From Planctomycetaceae bacterium (lineage in GTDB: Bacteria; Planctomycetota; Planctomycetia; Pirellulales; Thermoguttaceae), in NCBI GenBank assembly GCA_031266315.1, contig JAISBG010000285.1, forward strand, positions 1-5,277: 5,277 nt of DNA. Reading direction: 5' to 3'. Shown piece after piece: positions 4,991 to 5,277 of the stretch (position 1 is the stretch's first letter; each line of letters starts with the position of its first letter). Made by a program: the position numbers and the translations under genes. The notes under the pieces were generated by a model, which was not told the DNA's origin, did no database searches, and saw only the letters and a program-made list of their open reading frames with translations.

Positions 4991-5277
4991 ATGCAATCTT
5001 TTTTATTATTCTTTATCTTTACAATTTTCATTTTCAGTCCGAAAATAAATTCTGCGCAAGAAGATTTGTCAAAAGATTTATCAAAGAAATTGCCGGAAAT
5101 TTTGGCTGAATCGTCAGAGATTGAAAAGCCGGAAGTTACGGAAAATAAAGTTCCTCTACTCTCTAAGGATAAGGAGGCGGATAAATTCCGTAAAGAATTT
5201 TCACAAAAAATTCGTCGCGGAACGGCGGTTCGGAAAGATTATGATGTTTGCAAAAACGGAATTGAGCAACTCAAATT
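4991..5277 (+). CDS. Unrecognised exported protein, N-terminal part (3' end outside window)
   Basis: The frame is open from the ATG at 4991 to the window edge, giving 95 complete codons; a TAA at 4985-4987 makes this the first possible start. Residues 1-16 (MQSFLLFFIFTIFIFS) are strongly hydrophobic, followed by PKINSA then QED, a good signal peptide with likely cleavage after Ala22. The mature region is hydrophilic and rich in Lys, Glu, Asp and Ser: a repeated DLSKDLSKK, then EKPEVTENK, then a basic stretch KFRKEFSQKIRRGTAVRK (about 66-83) and one Cys near residue 87. I recognise no family. The product is probably secreted or periplasmic. Codon use resembles the neighbours. It has its own promoter and candidate operator upstream and no Shine-Dalgarno sequence. 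Confidence 0.75.
   Translation, partial: MQSFLLFFIFTIFIFSPKINSAQEDLSKDLSKKLPEILAESSEIEKPEVTENKVPLLSKDKEADKFRKEFSQKIRRGTAVRKDYDVCKNGIEQLK

Noticed and set aside
4917..5048. 43-residue frame starting within the palindrome
   Set aside because: It overlaps the exported-protein gene in another frame, its Phe/Ser-rich end is the shadow of the signal-peptide codons, and it has no ribosome-binding site.
1..5277. CRISPR array, insertion sequence, integrase or attachment site
   Set aside because: I saw no regularly spaced direct repeats, no transposase or integrase motifs, and no duplicated borders around the accessory gene.

Overview
The window is a compact, all-plus-strand stretch of a bacterial chromosome, most likely from a planctomycete with fairly low G+C. 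I infer this from the gene set tpiA - secG - yicC - gmk - rpoZ, from the form of the omega subunit (KVGGRFKLS...IQKRL, then IVIREILQDKI) and the Gmk segment FGKGTWYGT, and from the near absence of Shine-Dalgarno sequences. The assignment comes from recalled family features, not from a search.

Layout: 1-459 is the 3' part of tpiA (glycolysis). 460-670 is a spacer with a short palindrome and a run of four small hairpins, then a TATAAT box ahead of secG. 671-1117 is secG with a long His/Ser/Thr/Pro-rich C-terminal tail. 1164-2066 is yicC (endoribonuclease family). 2096-3676 is an accessory gene: a beta-class DNA methyltransferase fused to an Mrr-like PD-(D/E)XK nuclease domain and a C-terminal PKD-like beta-sandwich. 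It sits between yicC and gmk, which are neighbours in many bacteria. 3765-4331 is gmk (GMP to GDP), with a possible 11-codon leader peptide overlapping its start. 4402-4692 is rpoZ (RNA polymerase omega).

4693-4990 has no convincing gene, but it is not empty. Positions 4708-4845 fold into a long imperfect hairpin whose non-Watson-Crick pairs are almost all G.U when read as plus-strand RNA, which is the pattern of a conserved structured RNA. A good sigma70-like promoter (TTGATT-16-TATAAT) follows, with a 20-bp palindrome at its predicted start site. From 4991 to the window end runs the 5' part of a gene for an unrecognised exported protein with a clear signal peptide.

Functionally, the core is a housekeeping cluster (glycolysis, protein export, RNA turnover, nucleotide synthesis, transcription). 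The methyltransferase-nuclease fusion is the accessory element and a possible single-protein restriction-modification or defence system. The best candidates for something undescribed are that fusion and the structured-RNA candidate downstream of rpoZ.
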